Shown here piece by piece: positions 1 to 8,108 of a stretch of 56,749 bases of DNA. The notes under the pieces are model-generated. The model did not search any database and was not told the DNA's origin. It saw only the letters and a program-made list of their open reading frames with translations. The stretch comes from Actinomycetes bacterium (GTDB taxonomy: Bacteria; Actinomycetota; Acidimicrobiia; Acidimicrobiales; Poriferisodalaceae): positions 1-56,749 of the forward strand of contig JAAETH010000637.1 of assembly GCA_024228575.1 (NCBI GenBank). Direction: 5' to 3'. Made by a program: the position numbers and the translations under genes. The number at the start of each line of letters is the position of its first letter. Position 1 is the first letter of the stretch.

Positions 1-136
1 CAGTAGCAACACCACCCGACGCCTCAGCCAACACCTTCGTGATAGCCGCCGTCAACGTCGTCTTCCCATGATCAATATGACCCATCGTCCCCACATTCAC
101 ATGAGGCTTCGTCCGCTCAAACTTCTCTTTCGCCAT
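1..136 (-). CDS. tuf: Elongation factor Tu, 5' part (runs off the window start)
   Basis: This is the N-terminal 45 codons of EF-Tu, the GTPase that delivers aminoacyl-tRNA to the ribosome. Translation begins [14 protein letters not shown] and contains the P-loop GHIDHGKTT, where most EF-Tu proteins read GHVDHGKTT. The ATG is at 136-134; the rest of the gene lies before position 1. It sits directly downstream of tRNA-Thr and tRNA-Met on the same strand, so the three are probably one transcript, as in the tufB-type arrangement of other bacteria. Codon choice is odd: of the codons ending in a pyrimidine, 16 end in T and one in C, whereas neighbouring genes nearly always use C. Confidence 0.95.
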   Translation of the reverse strand, partial: MAKEKFERTKPHVNVGTMGHIDHGKTTLTAAITKVLAEASGGVAT

Positions 137-267
137 GGGTTCTCTCGCTTCTGCTATTGAAGACTGCTCCTCGGGCCTTGTGCCCGAAAGATGCAAGGAT
201 GGAGCGCCGACGATCGACGCCTCTGCCCGGAGCGTAACCGGACGGTGTCCCCGGTTGACCGGGTCCG

Positions 268-341
268 TAGCGGGGACGGGGATCGAACCCGTGACCTCAC
301 GATTATGAGCCGTGCGCTCTGACCAGCTGAGCTACCCCGCC
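268..341 (-). tRNA. tRNA-Met (CAT), elongator
   Basis: The reverse complement folds as a 74-nt cloverleaf with acceptor stem GGCGGGG paired to CCCCGCT (one G-U at the end), anticodon loop CTCATAA, and T-loop GGTTCGATCC. The anticodon stem CACGG/TCGTG lacks the three consecutive G-C pairs of an initiator tRNA, so this is the elongator Met species. A tRNA-Ile read by lysidine at CAT is less likely. The 3' CCA is not encoded. It lies 27 nt downstream of tRNA-Thr and about 130 nt upstream of tuf. Confidence 0.93.
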
Positions 342-368
342 AAGGGGATCGAGCCAATAGGCTCGTCG

Positions 369-441
369 AGCCCCGTGCCGGAATCGAACCGGCGACACCA
401 GCCTTACCATGGCTGTGCTCTACCGACTGAGCTAACGGGGC
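369..441 (-). tRNA. tRNA-Thr (GGT)
   Basis: The reverse complement gives a 73-nt cloverleaf: acceptor GCCCCGT paired to ACGGGGC, D-arm GCTCAGTCGGTAGAGC, anticodon stem-loop CAGCC ATGGTAA GGCTG with anticodon GGT, and T-arm with GGTTCGATTCC. The discriminator is T, and CCA is not encoded. It is the first gene of the probable tRNA-Thr, tRNA-Met, tuf unit. Confidence 0.95.
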
Positions 442-603
442 TGGCATACCGTTCGGCAGCAGCTGCCAATGTTAGCGAAACCGAGAAGGCTTCGTGCGCG
501 TTTTCTGTATCATCGCTGCGAGTTCGCGACCTCCGGTCGCTCATGCGCAGATCGACCGACGCCGCTCCTAGCCGACGGCTCGTCGCTATGGAGGCAGTCT
601 CTC

Positions 604-1113
604 GTGCTCGTTCGTTTGGCCACCGTTGACGATGCGGCAGCGATTGCCGAGATCTACAACCACGAGGTCGAAAACTCGACCGCAACATTCGACCTGCGGC
701 CGCGGACCGTCGATGGGCAACGCCGCTGGCTGGCCGAGCGGTCCGGCGCCTACGCCGCGGTCGTCGCCGAGATCGATGGCCAGGTAGCAGGCTTCGCTTC
801 ACTCTCGCCCTATCGACAACGCCCTGCGTACAACACCACCGTCGAGAACTCGATCTACATCAGCACGACCCACCGGGGTCTGGGCGTCGGCGATCGGCTG
901 ATGGCCGAGTTGTGCGCCGTGAGCGACCGCCACGGGTTCCACTCGATGGTCGCACGCATCGGCGATGCCAACACCGCGTCCATCGCCCTCCACAACAAAC
1001 ACGGATTTGTGCACGTGGGTGTCGAACGTGAGATCGGACGCAAGTTCGGACGATGGCTGGATGTCAACGTGATGCAACGTATTGCCACCACTCCACGACC
1101 GATGGATCGATAG
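604..1113 (+). CDS. GNAT-family N-acetyltransferase (phosphinothricin acetyltransferase-like)
   Basis: A 169-residue single-domain acetyltransferase of the GNAT fold, which transfers acetyl from acetyl-CoA to an amine. The start MLVRLATVDDAAAIAEIYNH has the classic beta1-alpha1 pattern of the bar/pat subfamily. The acetyl-CoA pyrophosphate loop appears as HRGLGVGDRLM near residues 90-100, and the C-terminal NKHGF segment matches the usual N-x-x-x-G-F motif. I chose GTG 604 because upstream sequence in this frame does not resemble the family. Related proteins acetylate methionine sulfoximine, phosphinothricin or similar amino acid analogues; the true substrate here is unknown. It stands alone before tRNA-Tyr. 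Confidence 0.85.
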   Translation: MLVRLATVDDAAAIAEIYNHEVENSTATFDLRPRTVDGQRRWLAERSGAYAAVVAEIDGQVAGFASLSPYRQRPAYNTTVENSIYISTTHRGLGVGDRLMAELCAVSDRHGFHSMVARIGDANTASIALHNKHGFVHVGVEREIGRKFGRWLDVNVMQRIATTPRPMDR

Positions 1114-1156
1114 CGGTTTCGAATTGCCGCCAAAGGCGGTATCTTCATCCAGCGCT

Positions 1157-1242
1157 GGGTCGGTGCCCGAGCGGCCAATGGGAACGGGCTGTAAACCCGT
1201 CGGTTCACACCTACGGAGGTTCGAATCCTCCCCGGCCCACCA
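1157..1242 (+). tRNA. tRNA-Tyr (GTA), class II with long variable arm
   Basis: Acceptor GGGTCGG (1157-1163) pairs with CCGGCCC (1232-1238), followed by discriminator A and an encoded CCA (1240-1242). The D-arm begins TGCCCGAGCGG, the anticodon stem-loop is CGGGCTGTAAACCCG with anticodon GTA, and a long variable arm precedes the T-arm GGAGGTTCGAATCCTCC. The encoded CCA contrasts with the tRNA-Met and tRNA-Thr upstream, which lack it. Confidence 0.95.
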
Positions 1243-1245
1243 GCG

Positions 1246-1275
1246 AAACCCCCGAAGCACAAGCTTCGGGGGTTT
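1246..1275 (+). terminator. Hairpin terminator after tRNA-Tyr
   Basis: A perfect 13-bp inverted repeat, AAACCCCCGAAGC then loop ACAA then GCTTCGGGGGTTT, starts 4 nt after the tRNA CCA end. The 3' arm ends in a short T run. Position and symmetry make it the likely intrinsic terminator of tRNA-Tyr. It ends about 30 nt before the yajQ start, so yajQ probably has its own promoter or depends on read-through. Confidence 0.8.
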
Positions 1276-1305
1276 GTCGCGTGCTGGGACGGTAGCTTCT
1301 GAGGC

Positions 1306-1794
1306 ATGGCTTCGTTCGACGTGGTTTCCCAGATCGACATGCAAGAGGTCCGCAACGCTGTGGACCAGGCTTCACGAGAGATCGTGAACCGCTACGACTT
1401 CAAGAACACGAACACCTCGATCGACCTGGGCGAGGACTCGATCACCATCTCCTCGGTTTCCGCGGACCGGCTGGCTGCGGCACGGGTCGTGCTCGAGGAG
1501 AAGCTCGTACGGCGCAAGGTCAGCCTCAAGGCCCTCGACTATGGCGACGAACAGGACGCTGCCGGCGGCACCGTCAGACAAGAGGTGCGCCTGAAGGCCG
1601 GCATATCGTCCGACGACGCCAGGTCGCTCAACAAGTTCATCAAGAGCCTCGGCCTCAAGGGTGTGCAGTCACAGACCCAGGGGGATCAACTTCGAGTCAA
1701 CTCGAAGAAACGCGACGACCTGCAGTCGGTCATCGCCGCCGTCAAGGAGGGCCCTTTCGAGCTGCCGTTGCAGTTCGAGAACTTCCGCGACTGA
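1306..1794 (+). CDS. YajQ-family nucleotide-binding protein
   Basis: A 162-residue protein that matches the YajQ/DUF520 family over its whole length, from MASFDVVSQIDMQEVRNAVD to the typical C-terminus LPLQFENFRD. The family has two ferredoxin-like alpha-beta domains. Members bind nucleic acid or nucleotides, and in Xanthomonas a member has been reported to bind cyclic di-GMP and act as a regulatory partner. Conserved blocks visible include NRYDFKN and the RQEVRLKAGIS/DARSLNKFIK region in the second half. It follows the tRNA-Tyr terminator and stands alone. Family assignment is firm; the cellular role in this organism is not. Confidence 0.93.
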   Translation: MASFDVVSQIDMQEVRNAVDQASREIVNRYDFKNTNTSIDLGEDSITISSVSADRLAAARVVLEEKLVRRKVSLKALDYGDEQDAAGGTVRQEVRLKAGISSDDARSLNKFIKSLGLKGVQSQTQGDQLRVNSKKRDDLQSVIAAVKEGPFELPLQFENFRD

Positions 1795-1801
1795 CAGGCA
1801 C

Positions 1802-2839
1802 CTACTCGCCCGGTGGCAACTCGTGGCCGAACGGGAAGGCAAACATGCCGGGCTGCACCTCGAGCACCGGCAGGATCTCGCCTCCTGTCAGCCAGAACAA
1901 CTCGTCGGTCAGGGGCCCGGGTGCTTCGGCATAGGTGTCAGCGGCAAACTGCCCCATGATTCCGGCGATGTCGGTGAGGATGGAGCGATCCTCGAGAACG
2001 TGGACGACCATGATGTCTCTTCCCGGCAGAGCGATCAGGTAGCCATAGGGCGCCTCGGCGTCGATGATGGCCTCTGGGAACAAGAGGAAGCTGCTCGAGA
2101 AGTAGTCCGCTGTCACCAGCGTCAGGTAGGTCCCGTCGAACACCTCGACCTCTTCGAACTCGACATCCAGCGCCCTGGTGTTGGCCCGGGCACGCTCGAA
2201 CAGCTCATCCGCCTCGAGCTCCCACTCGCCAAGGTCGTCGCTGGTCACGTACCTGACCGCTTCTGGCGAGTCGACCACGACCGCCTCGACGAGTCCGATG
2301 CCCAGGTCGTTTCTCACGACTGGTACGCCGCCGAACTGATCTGGATCTCTGACCACCACCCTGAGGTCGGCCTGCACCAACTCGTAGGCCTCCGACGTCT
2401 CGTCGCTGCCCAAGTCGGTGAACAAGGTGACGAAGCGATCGACTTCTGATTCCCAATCATCCTCGGGTATCCCAGCGAGGGATCTGAGCAGGTTGTCGAG
2501 GTTCAGAACGTTGTCTCCGAACGTGACCTGACCATCAACTATCGGCGCGTCAACGCCCTCGGCGGCGAGTGCTTCCTCGATGAGATCGAGCGCATCGTCC
2601 AAATGATCTCGAGACCAGCCCGCTGGGGCCCACCCGGGAACAGGGACGGTCGTCGTGGTCGTCGCGGGCGCATCGCTTGTCGGCACAGCGCTGGTCTGGG
2701 ATGTGCTCGTCGGGGATGTGCTCGTCGACGAAGCCGTCGCCACCGTCTCCTCGTTCGGGGAATCCGAACTCGAACAGGCCGAGCCCAGGACAATCACGAA
2801 CAACACCAGAAGTACAACCCGAGATTCTGTCCCACTCAT
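1802..2839 (-). CDS. Predicted lipoprotein, possibly DUF1444-like
   Basis: A 345-residue secreted protein. The N-terminus has a hydrophobic signal segment ending in the lipobox LGSAC with Cys22 as the lipidation site, followed by a Ser/Thr-rich, low-complexity linker up to about residue 65. The rest is an acidic soluble domain. Its pattern (a stretch of DLGIGLVEAVVVDSPEAV, then A-x-x-NTRAL, then GYLIALPGRDIMVVHV) reminds me of the DUF1444/YtpQ family, but I cannot confirm this without a profile search. The ATG at 2839 is divergent from the MFS gene with about 115 bp between them. No enzymatic motif is evident. Confidence 0.75.
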   Translation of the reverse strand: MSGTESRVVLLVLFVIVLGSACSSSDSPNEETVATASSTSTSPTSTSQTSAVPTSDAPATTTTTVPVPGWAPAGWSRDHLDDALDLIEEALAAEGVDAPIVDGQVTFGDNVLNLDNLLRSLAGIPEDDWESEVDRFVTLFTDLGSDETSEAYELVQADLRVVVRDPDQFGGVPVVRNDLGIGLVEAVVVDSPEAVRYVTSDDLGEWELEADELFERARANTRALDVEFEEVEVFDGTYLTLVTADYFSSSFLLFPEAIIDAEAPYGYLIALPGRDIMVVHVLEDRSILTDIAGIMGQFAADTYAEAPGPLTDELFWLTGGEILPVLEVQPGMFAFPFGHELPPGE

Positions 2840-2953
2840 GGACGAGCTATCGGCAACTCAAGAGCTGCCGTGAGGGCCCGGCCGGAACAGGGCCAACAAT
2901 GCGCTGAGCCACCGCTGACTTGTACTGTCGGCGTCCATGATCGACTCGCCCCA

Positions 2954-4159
2954 ATGACGCGGCCACGAACTATGCTCACCACCTTCGTGGCAGCCCATGT
3001 TGTCAACGACTTCTACGCGACCGTCATGCCGGCGTTCCTACCCGCCCTGGCCGACGAGTTCAACCTCGACTACACCGAGCTTGGGATCCTGTCGTTGGCG
3101 GCCACCTTGTTGAGCGGTGTCTTGCAGCCATCACTTGGTCACTACGCCGATCGTCATGGGCGGCATCGGTTTGTGCTGTCGGCCGGATTTCTGGTGGCTG
3201 GGATCGGATTCCTGGCCATGGCACTGGCTCCGACCTTCTCGTTCATCGTCATCGTCAGCTTGCTGGTCGGTCTCGGCGCCGGCACATACCACCCACAGGC
3301 GACAGCATTTCTTGTTCGCTCATATCCGACAGCTCGCGGTCGAACCCTTGGCATCCATGGCTGGGGTGGCTCGATCGGTCATTTCGCTGCTCCCGCCCTG
3401 GTCACCCTCATGGTCGCCTGGATCGACTGGCGGGCGGCCATGGTCATGATCGCTGTTCCGCTCCTGATCACGGCGGGTCTGCTTCGATCTCAGCTGGACG
3501 AGGCAGAGCCAAATCCCGACGCCAGACTGCGAGGTGCAATCAGCGCCCAACTCGTGCTGGTGGCGATTGTGTTCGGCTTGTTGGGCCTTGTCCTTCGCAG
3601 CTTCTTGACCTTCACGGTCAAGATGCTCGTCGATGAAGGGTGGGCAGATACCAGTGCCGGAACAGCGTTGACCGTGATCCTGCTCGTCGGCGCTGTGGCT
3701 CAACCGATCGGTGGTCGGGTCTTCGACAGGGTCGGAGCCCAGATCGTGTTGGCGGGCGCATGTATCGGGTCCAGCGCTGCAATCGGTGTCTTCGCCGCAA
3801 CCGACGGGACGGCGTCGTTGATCGCCATCGGCTTCATCGCCCTATTCGGGTTCTCGCTGTTCCCGGTCGGCCTCGCGGTCGCAAGCCAGATCGCGTCCGA
3901 TGACCAGACGGGAGCAGCTGTTGGGGTCATCTTCGGAGTCTCCGGTCTCATGTCGGCCGGGGCGCAGCCCATCGTCGGCGCCCTGGGAGAGAGCCTCGGA
4001 GACATCAGGCTTGCGCTCAGCTGGACCATCGTGGTCACCTTGCTGGCCATCCCGATGACCGGATTCATTCAGAGCGGCCACGTCGGCGACGACGACCCCG
4101 TCGAACCCGTCGAACCCGAGCCCACCGACCCTCGGTCTTCAGAAACCGCGTCTGGCTGA
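2954..4159 (+). CDS. MFS transporter, fosmidomycin-resistance (Fsr)-like
   Basis: A 401-residue integral membrane protein with about twelve hydrophobic segments in two halves. The loop motif GHYADRHGRHR after TM2 is the major facilitator signature, and GLGAGTYHPQATAFL in TM4 resembles the Fsr branch of drug efflux carriers, which exports fosmidomycin and similar small compounds by proton antiport. The start ATG 2954 (MTRPRTMLTTFVAAHVVNDF) was chosen because the open frame upstream overlaps the divergent lipoprotein and lacks membrane character. The C-terminus carries an acidic, proline-rich tail. The substrate cannot be deduced. Confidence 0.85.
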   Translation: MTRPRTMLTTFVAAHVVNDFYATVMPAFLPALADEFNLDYTELGILSLAATLLSGVLQPSLGHYADRHGRHRFVLSAGFLVAGIGFLAMALAPTFSFIVIVSLLVGLGAGTYHPQATAFLVRSYPTARGRTLGIHGWGGSIGHFAAPALVTLMVAWIDWRAAMVMIAVPLLITAGLLRSQLDEAEPNPDARLRGAISAQLVLVAIVFGLLGLVLRSFLTFTVKMLVDEGWADTSAGTALTVILLVGAVAQPIGGRVFDRVGAQIVLAGACIGSSAAIGVFAATDGTASLIAIGFIALFGFSLFPVGLAVASQIASDDQTGAAVGVIFGVSGLMSAGAQPIVGALGESLGDIRLALSWTIVVTLLAIPMTGFIQSGHVGDDDPVEPVEPEPTDPRSSETASG

Positions 4160-4180
4160 TTGCCGATATCTCGGGAACGG

Positions 4181-5026
4181 TTACGCCCAGCTGCGGTCGC
4201 GGAGGCGCCGAATCCGGTCGTCCATCGCCGGATGGGTTGAGAACAGGCCCCGAAAGCTCATCTGACGACCGGCCAACGGGTTGGCGATGTACATCTGCGC
4301 CTGCGCCGGGTCGGCAATGCCAGCCACTCGTCGAGTTCCGACGTCGAGCTTCTCGAGGGCTCGGGCAAGGGGTTCGCCATCTCCGATCATGCGGGCGGCA
4401 GACCGATCGGCCTGGAACTCCCGAGACCTGCTGATCGCCATCTGGAGGACCATCGCAGCGATAGGGGCCAAGAAGATCAGGGCGAGCTCGGCGATCGGGT
4501 TCCGGTCGTCGTCTCGCCCTCCTCCGCCGAAGATCGCGGTGAACTGGGCCATGCGAGCCGCAAACGTGATGCCGGTGGCGATGGCAGCGGCCACCGATCC
4601 GATGAGGATGTCGCGGTTCTTGATGTGTGCGAGTTCGTGGGCGAGCACCCCCCTGATCTCGTACCATTCGAGATGCTGAACAAGCCCCTGGGTGATACAA
4701 ACAGCCGCATTGCTCGGATTGCGACCGGTGGCGAATGCGTTGGGCTGAGGGTCGGGGCTGATGTAGAGACGGGGCATGGGCATGCCCGCCTGGTGGGTGA
4801 GCTCGGTCATGATCGACCAGTACTCGGGAAGTTGTCCCGCCCGAAGTTCAACGGCGCGTGCCGACCTGATCGCCAGCTTGTCGCTGAACCAGTACGACCC
4901 ACCGACCATGACCAGCGCTATGGCAAGACCCAGGATGAGGCCTCCGCTGCCCCAGAAACTCGACGCGGCCATGATGAGGCCGCCCAGACCCGCCAGGAGC
5001 ACCGCTGTTTTTGCTGTGTTCTTCAT
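4181..5026 (-). CDS. htpX: Membrane zinc metalloprotease HtpX
   Basis: A 281-residue M48 peptidase that degrades misfolded membrane proteins, with its active site facing the cytoplasm. Two N-terminal membrane helices (about residues 8-45) precede the conserved NAFATGRNPSNAA block. The zinc-binding HELAH is near residues 130-134, the third ligand lies in SREFQADRSAARM, and further hydrophobic segments occur around 145-195. The start MKNTAKTAVLLAG matches the family N-terminus; an open frame 29 codons longer exists but is not HtpX-like. It is convergent with the MFS gene (21 bp apart) and downstream of acs on the same strand. Confidence 0.93.
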   Translation of the reverse strand: MKNTAKTAVLLAGLGGLIMAASSFWGSGGLILGLAIALVMVGGSYWFSDKLAIRSARAVELRAGQLPEYWSIMTELTHQAGMPMPRLYISPDPQPNAFATGRNPSNAAVCITQGLVQHLEWYEIRGVLAHELAHIKNRDILIGSVAAAIATGITFAARMAQFTAIFGGGGRDDDRNPIAELALIFLAPIAAMVLQMAISRSREFQADRSAARMIGDGEPLARALEKLDVGTRRVAGIADPAQAQMYIANPLAGRQMSFRGLFSTHPAMDDRIRRLRDRSWA

Positions 5027-5185
5027 CACCAGGTGAACGCCGATGGTCGCCCGATAGTTCCTCGCGGACGTCTCGGCCGTGGATACCGCCGTGGATGTTC
5101 CGTGGGTCGCCATCGCTGGTCCAAGCGGGCAGATCCCCGCACCGACAGCGGCGCATAGCCCACTCGATGGCTCGAGGAATCGGGG

Positions 5186-7174
5186 TCAGTCCTCCTGGGG
5201 CGCTTCGGCGGCGCGATCGCGAATCTCGTCGACCACCGATGCATCGGCGAGTGTTGTCGTGTCGCCGAGATTGCGGCCTTCGGCGACATCGCGAAGCAAG
5301 CGACGCATGATCTTTCCCGAACGGGTCTTGGGAAGATCGGGTACGAGGAAGACGGCCCGCGGTCGGGCGATGGCTCCGAGCTTGGTAGCCACGTGTCCCC
5401 TGATCTCCTCGGCCAACTCTGCCGAAGCCTCATTGCCACCGCGCAAGATGACGTAGCCGACAATCGCCTGACCTGTCGTCGCGTCGGTAGCTCCGACCAC
5501 CGCCGCTTCGGCAACCGAAGGGTGATCGACCAGGGCCGATTCGATCTCGGTGGTCGAGATGCGGTGGCCCGAGACATTCATGACGTCATCGACACGTCCG
5601 AGCAGCCACAGGTACCCCTCGTCGTCGATCTTGGCACCATCGCCCGCGAAGTAGCGACCCTCGTAGGTGCTCCAGTACGTCTCCTTGTACCGCTCTGGAT
5701 CGCCCCAGATTCCACGCAACATCGCCGGCCATGGTTCGCTGATGGTGAGGTAGCCGCCGCCGCGTTCGATCGGATTTCCCGCGTCGTCGACAACTTCGAT
5801 GTCGACCCCAGGGATGGCGCCCACGGCGGATCCGGGCTTGGTTGTGGTGACCCCGGGCATGGGGGTGATCATGTGGCCACCGGTCTCGGTCTGCCACCAC
5901 GTGTCGACGATGGGACAGGTCTCGCCACCGATGTAGGTGTGGTACCACATCCACGCCTCGGGGTTGATCGGCTCTCCGACCGTACCCAGAACCTTGAGCG
6001 AGGACAGGTCGTGGGGCTCGACCTCCTGAGCCCCCCACTTCATGAACGTCCGGATGGCTGTAGGAGCCGTATACAACTGGGTAACGCCATAACGCTCGAT
6101 GATGTCCCACAGGCGGTCCTTGGGCCACGAGGCCCGGTCACCTTCACGGTGTTCGGGCCGCGGCGTGTCGGGCGTCCCCTCGTACATGACCGACGTACAG
6201 CCGTTGGCGAGCGGACCGTAGACGATGTAACTGTGCCCGGTCACCCAGCCGATATCGGCCGCACACCAGTAGACATCGTCGTCGGGGTGAAGATCGAACA
6301 CGTACTTGTGGGTGAACGCAACCTGGGTCAGGTACCCGCCGGTGGTGTGCATGATGCCCTTGGGTTTGGCCGTCGTACCCGAGGTATAGAGCAGATAGAG
6401 GAGGTCTTCGGAGTCGAGCGACTCGGGCGGACAGTCGGGCGAGGCATCGGCCATGAGGTCGTGCCACCACACATCGACGTCGTTCCATGCGACATCTTGT
6501 CCCGTGCGCTGAACCACAACGACATGTTCGATGCTGTCGGTCGCAGCGACAGCCGTGTCGGCGGTGCCTTTCAAAGCAAAGGGATCGCCACGACGGTATC
6601 CACCATCGGAGGTGATGAGGACCTTCGCCTCGGCATCGTTGATGCGGTCCGCCAGCGCGTCGGACGAAAATCCGCCGAACACGATCGAGTGTGGCGCACC
6701 TATTCGCGAACAGGCGAGCATCGCGACCGGCAATTCGGGGATCATCGGCATGTAGATACACACCCTGTCGCCCTTGTGGACCCCGAGGTCCTTGAGGACG
6801 TTCGCGAAGCGCGACACCTCGTCGAGAAGGTCGGCATAGGTGATGGTTCGTGTGTCGCCTGGCTCGCCCTCCCAATGGAAGGCGACCCTGTCGCCCTTGC
6901 CGGCCTCGACATGACGGTCGAGGCAGTTGTACGACATGTTCAGCTTGCCGCCGACGAACCACTTGGCGAAGGGCAGCTCCCATTCGAGAACCGTGTCGAA
7001 GTCCTCGAACCAGGTGACCAGTTCGCGGGCCTGGCGGGCCCAGAATGCAAGGCGATCGGCTGCCGCTTCCTCGTAGAGGGACTGGTCGGCCGTCAAGGCC
7101 TGGGCGACAAAGTCGGCCGATGGTGCAAACTTGCGATCCTCGGAGTAATAGTCCTCGATCGTCGGTTCGTTCAT
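5186..7174 (-). CDS. acs: Acetyl-CoA synthetase (AMP-forming)
   Basis: A 662-residue enzyme that converts acetate, ATP and CoA to acetyl-CoA through acetyl-AMP, allowing acetate assimilation. The ATP-binding motif [11 protein letters not shown] is present, as are the middle WWQTETGG substrate-pocket motif and the C-terminal [10 protein letters not shown]. The catalytic lysine in that last motif (around residue 621) is the one that protein acetyltransferases modify in other bacteria. ATG 7174 ([16 protein letters not shown]) is preceded by GAGGTG at good spacing; the longer frame is ignored. Length is normal for Acs. It follows ppgK on the same strand. Confidence 0.96.
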   Translation of the reverse strand: MNEPTIEDYYSEDRKFAPSADFVAQALTADQSLYEEAAADRLAFWARQARELVTWFEDFDTVLEWELPFAKWFVGGKLNMSYNCLDRHVEAGKGDRVAFHWEGEPGDTRTITYADLLDEVSRFANVLKDLGVHKGDRVCIYMPMIPELPVAMLACSRIGAPHSIVFGGFSSDALADRINDAEAKVLITSDGGYRRGDPFALKGTADTAVAATDSIEHVVVVQRTGQDVAWNDVDVWWHDLMADASPDCPPESLDSEDLLYLLYTSGTTAKPKGIMHTTGGYLTQVAFTHKYVFDLHPDDDVYWCAADIGWVTGHSYIVYGPLANGCTSVMYEGTPDTPRPEHREGDRASWPKDRLWDIIERYGVTQLYTAPTAIRTFMKWGAQEVEPHDLSSLKVLGTVGEPINPEAWMWYHTYIGGETCPIVDTWWQTETGGHMITPMPGVTTTKPGSAVGAIPGVDIEVVDDAGNPIERGGGYLTISEPWPAMLRGIWGDPERYKETYWSTYEGRYFAGDGAKIDDEGYLWLLGRVDDVMNVSGHRISTTEIESALVDHPSVAEAAVVGATDATTGQAIVGYVILRGGNEASAELAEEIRGHVATKLGAIARPRAVFLVPDLPKTRSGKIMRRLLRDVAEGRNLGDTTTLADASVVDEIRDRAAEAPQED

Positions 7175-7239
7175 TGCGCACCTCGCTTGTTGAAGGGGTC
7201 GGTACCGACAATACTCACCGCCCACACAGCTCGGTTACG

Positions 7240-7992
7240 TCAACTGGCCCGCGCCGCCAGAAGGGCTGCTCCGATGATGCCTGCATCGTTGCGCAGCTGG
7301 GCGGCAACGATCGGCGTACGCGTGTCGAGGTATGGGAAGAAGCGCTCGTGTTTCCTCGAAACACCCCCACCGATGATGATCAGCTCCGGCCAGACAAGAC
7401 GCTCGACGCGACAGAGGTACTTGTTGACCCTGCCACCCCATTGTTTCCACGTGAGACCGTGGGCATTGCGCCACCGCGAAGCTGCCCGGGTCTCGGCATC
7501 GACGCCATCGATTTCAATATGTCCCAACTCGGTGTTGGGCACGAGGGTTCCATCGACGAACAACGATGTGCCGATGCCCGTGCCCAGCGTGACGATGAGG
7601 ACAGTGCCCTGGCGCTCGCGTCCGGCGCCGAACTCCATTTCGGCGACACCGGCGGCATCGGCATCGTTCACGACCAAGACGGGATGTCCCAGCTTGTTCG
7701 AGAGTACATCCGCGGCGTTCGTACCGATCCAGCTGCGGTCGACATTTGAGGCGGTGACAACGGTGCCCCCTTGGACGACGGCCGGGAAGGTACACCCGAT
7801 CGGCCCTTCCCAGTCGAAGTAGGTGACAACCTCGCCCACAGCCCTGAGGACGGCCTTTGGCGTAGCGGGCTGAGGTGTCTCGACCCTGTGTCGAAGCTCG
7901 GCGAACTCGCCACGGTCGAGATCGACAGGAGCACCCTTGATGCCCGACCCACCGATGTCGATGCCCAACATCAGGCCCTCGTGTCCGATCAT
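7240..7992 (-). CDS. ppgK: Polyphosphate glucokinase
   Basis: A 250-residue ROK-family kinase that phosphorylates glucose using inorganic polyphosphate, usually also ATP; this enzyme is characteristic of actinobacteria. The phosphate-binding motif DIGGSGIKG begins at about residue 11, LGTGIGTSLF lies in the middle, and LGHIEIDG is the ROK substrate motif. The ATG at 7992 has a strong GGAGG ribosome site 5 nt away, which decides it over the internal ATG seven codons later. It lies between the methyltransferase gene and acs on the same strand and may be cotranscribed with acs. Confidence 0.93.
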   Translation of the reverse strand: MIGHEGLMLGIDIGGSGIKGAPVDLDRGEFAELRHRVETPQPATPKAVLRAVGEVVTYFDWEGPIGCTFPAVVQGGTVVTASNVDRSWIGTNAADVLSNKLGHPVLVVNDADAAGVAEMEFGAGRERQGTVLIVTLGTGIGTSLFVDGTLVPNTELGHIEIDGVDAETRAASRWRNAHGLTWKQWGGRVNKYLCRVERLVWPELIIIGGGVSRKHERFFPYLDTRTPIVAAQLRNDAGIIGAALLAARAS

Positions 7993-8022
7993 CTCGCCTC
8001 CAGTTGGTTCGCCGCTGCGCCG

Positions 8023-8048
8023 GCCCCGAGGCTAGCGAGCATCGGGGC
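8023..8048 (-). terminator. Weak hairpin between midA and ppgK
   Basis: A 7-bp inverted repeat, GCCCCGA and TCGGGGC with a 12-nt loop, lies in the 116-bp gap after the methyltransferase stop and before ppgK. It has no T run, so it could be a weak terminator of the nuo1-midA transcript or simply chance in GC-rich DNA. Confidence 0.3.
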
Positions 8049-8108
8049 ACCACAGTTCCTGTCGACACCCAGCCAAGAACTTCATCGACAACGCTGGATT
8101 CTGCTCCC

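Noticed and set aside
268-341. Initiator tRNA-fMet
   Set aside because: The anticodon stem lacks the three G-C pairs typical of initiators, and the 1-72 position is a G-U pair rather than the C-A mismatch.
2603-2953. N-terminal extension of the MFS gene
   Set aside because: The extra sequence is antisense to the lipoprotein gene and lacks membrane segments; ATG 2954 starts a normal transporter.
5393-7822. Long open frame (809 codons) on the plus strand antisense to acs and ppgK
   Set aside because: It is a GC-rich shadow of the two well-supported genes; it shows no domain motif and has arginine/histidine-rich random composition.
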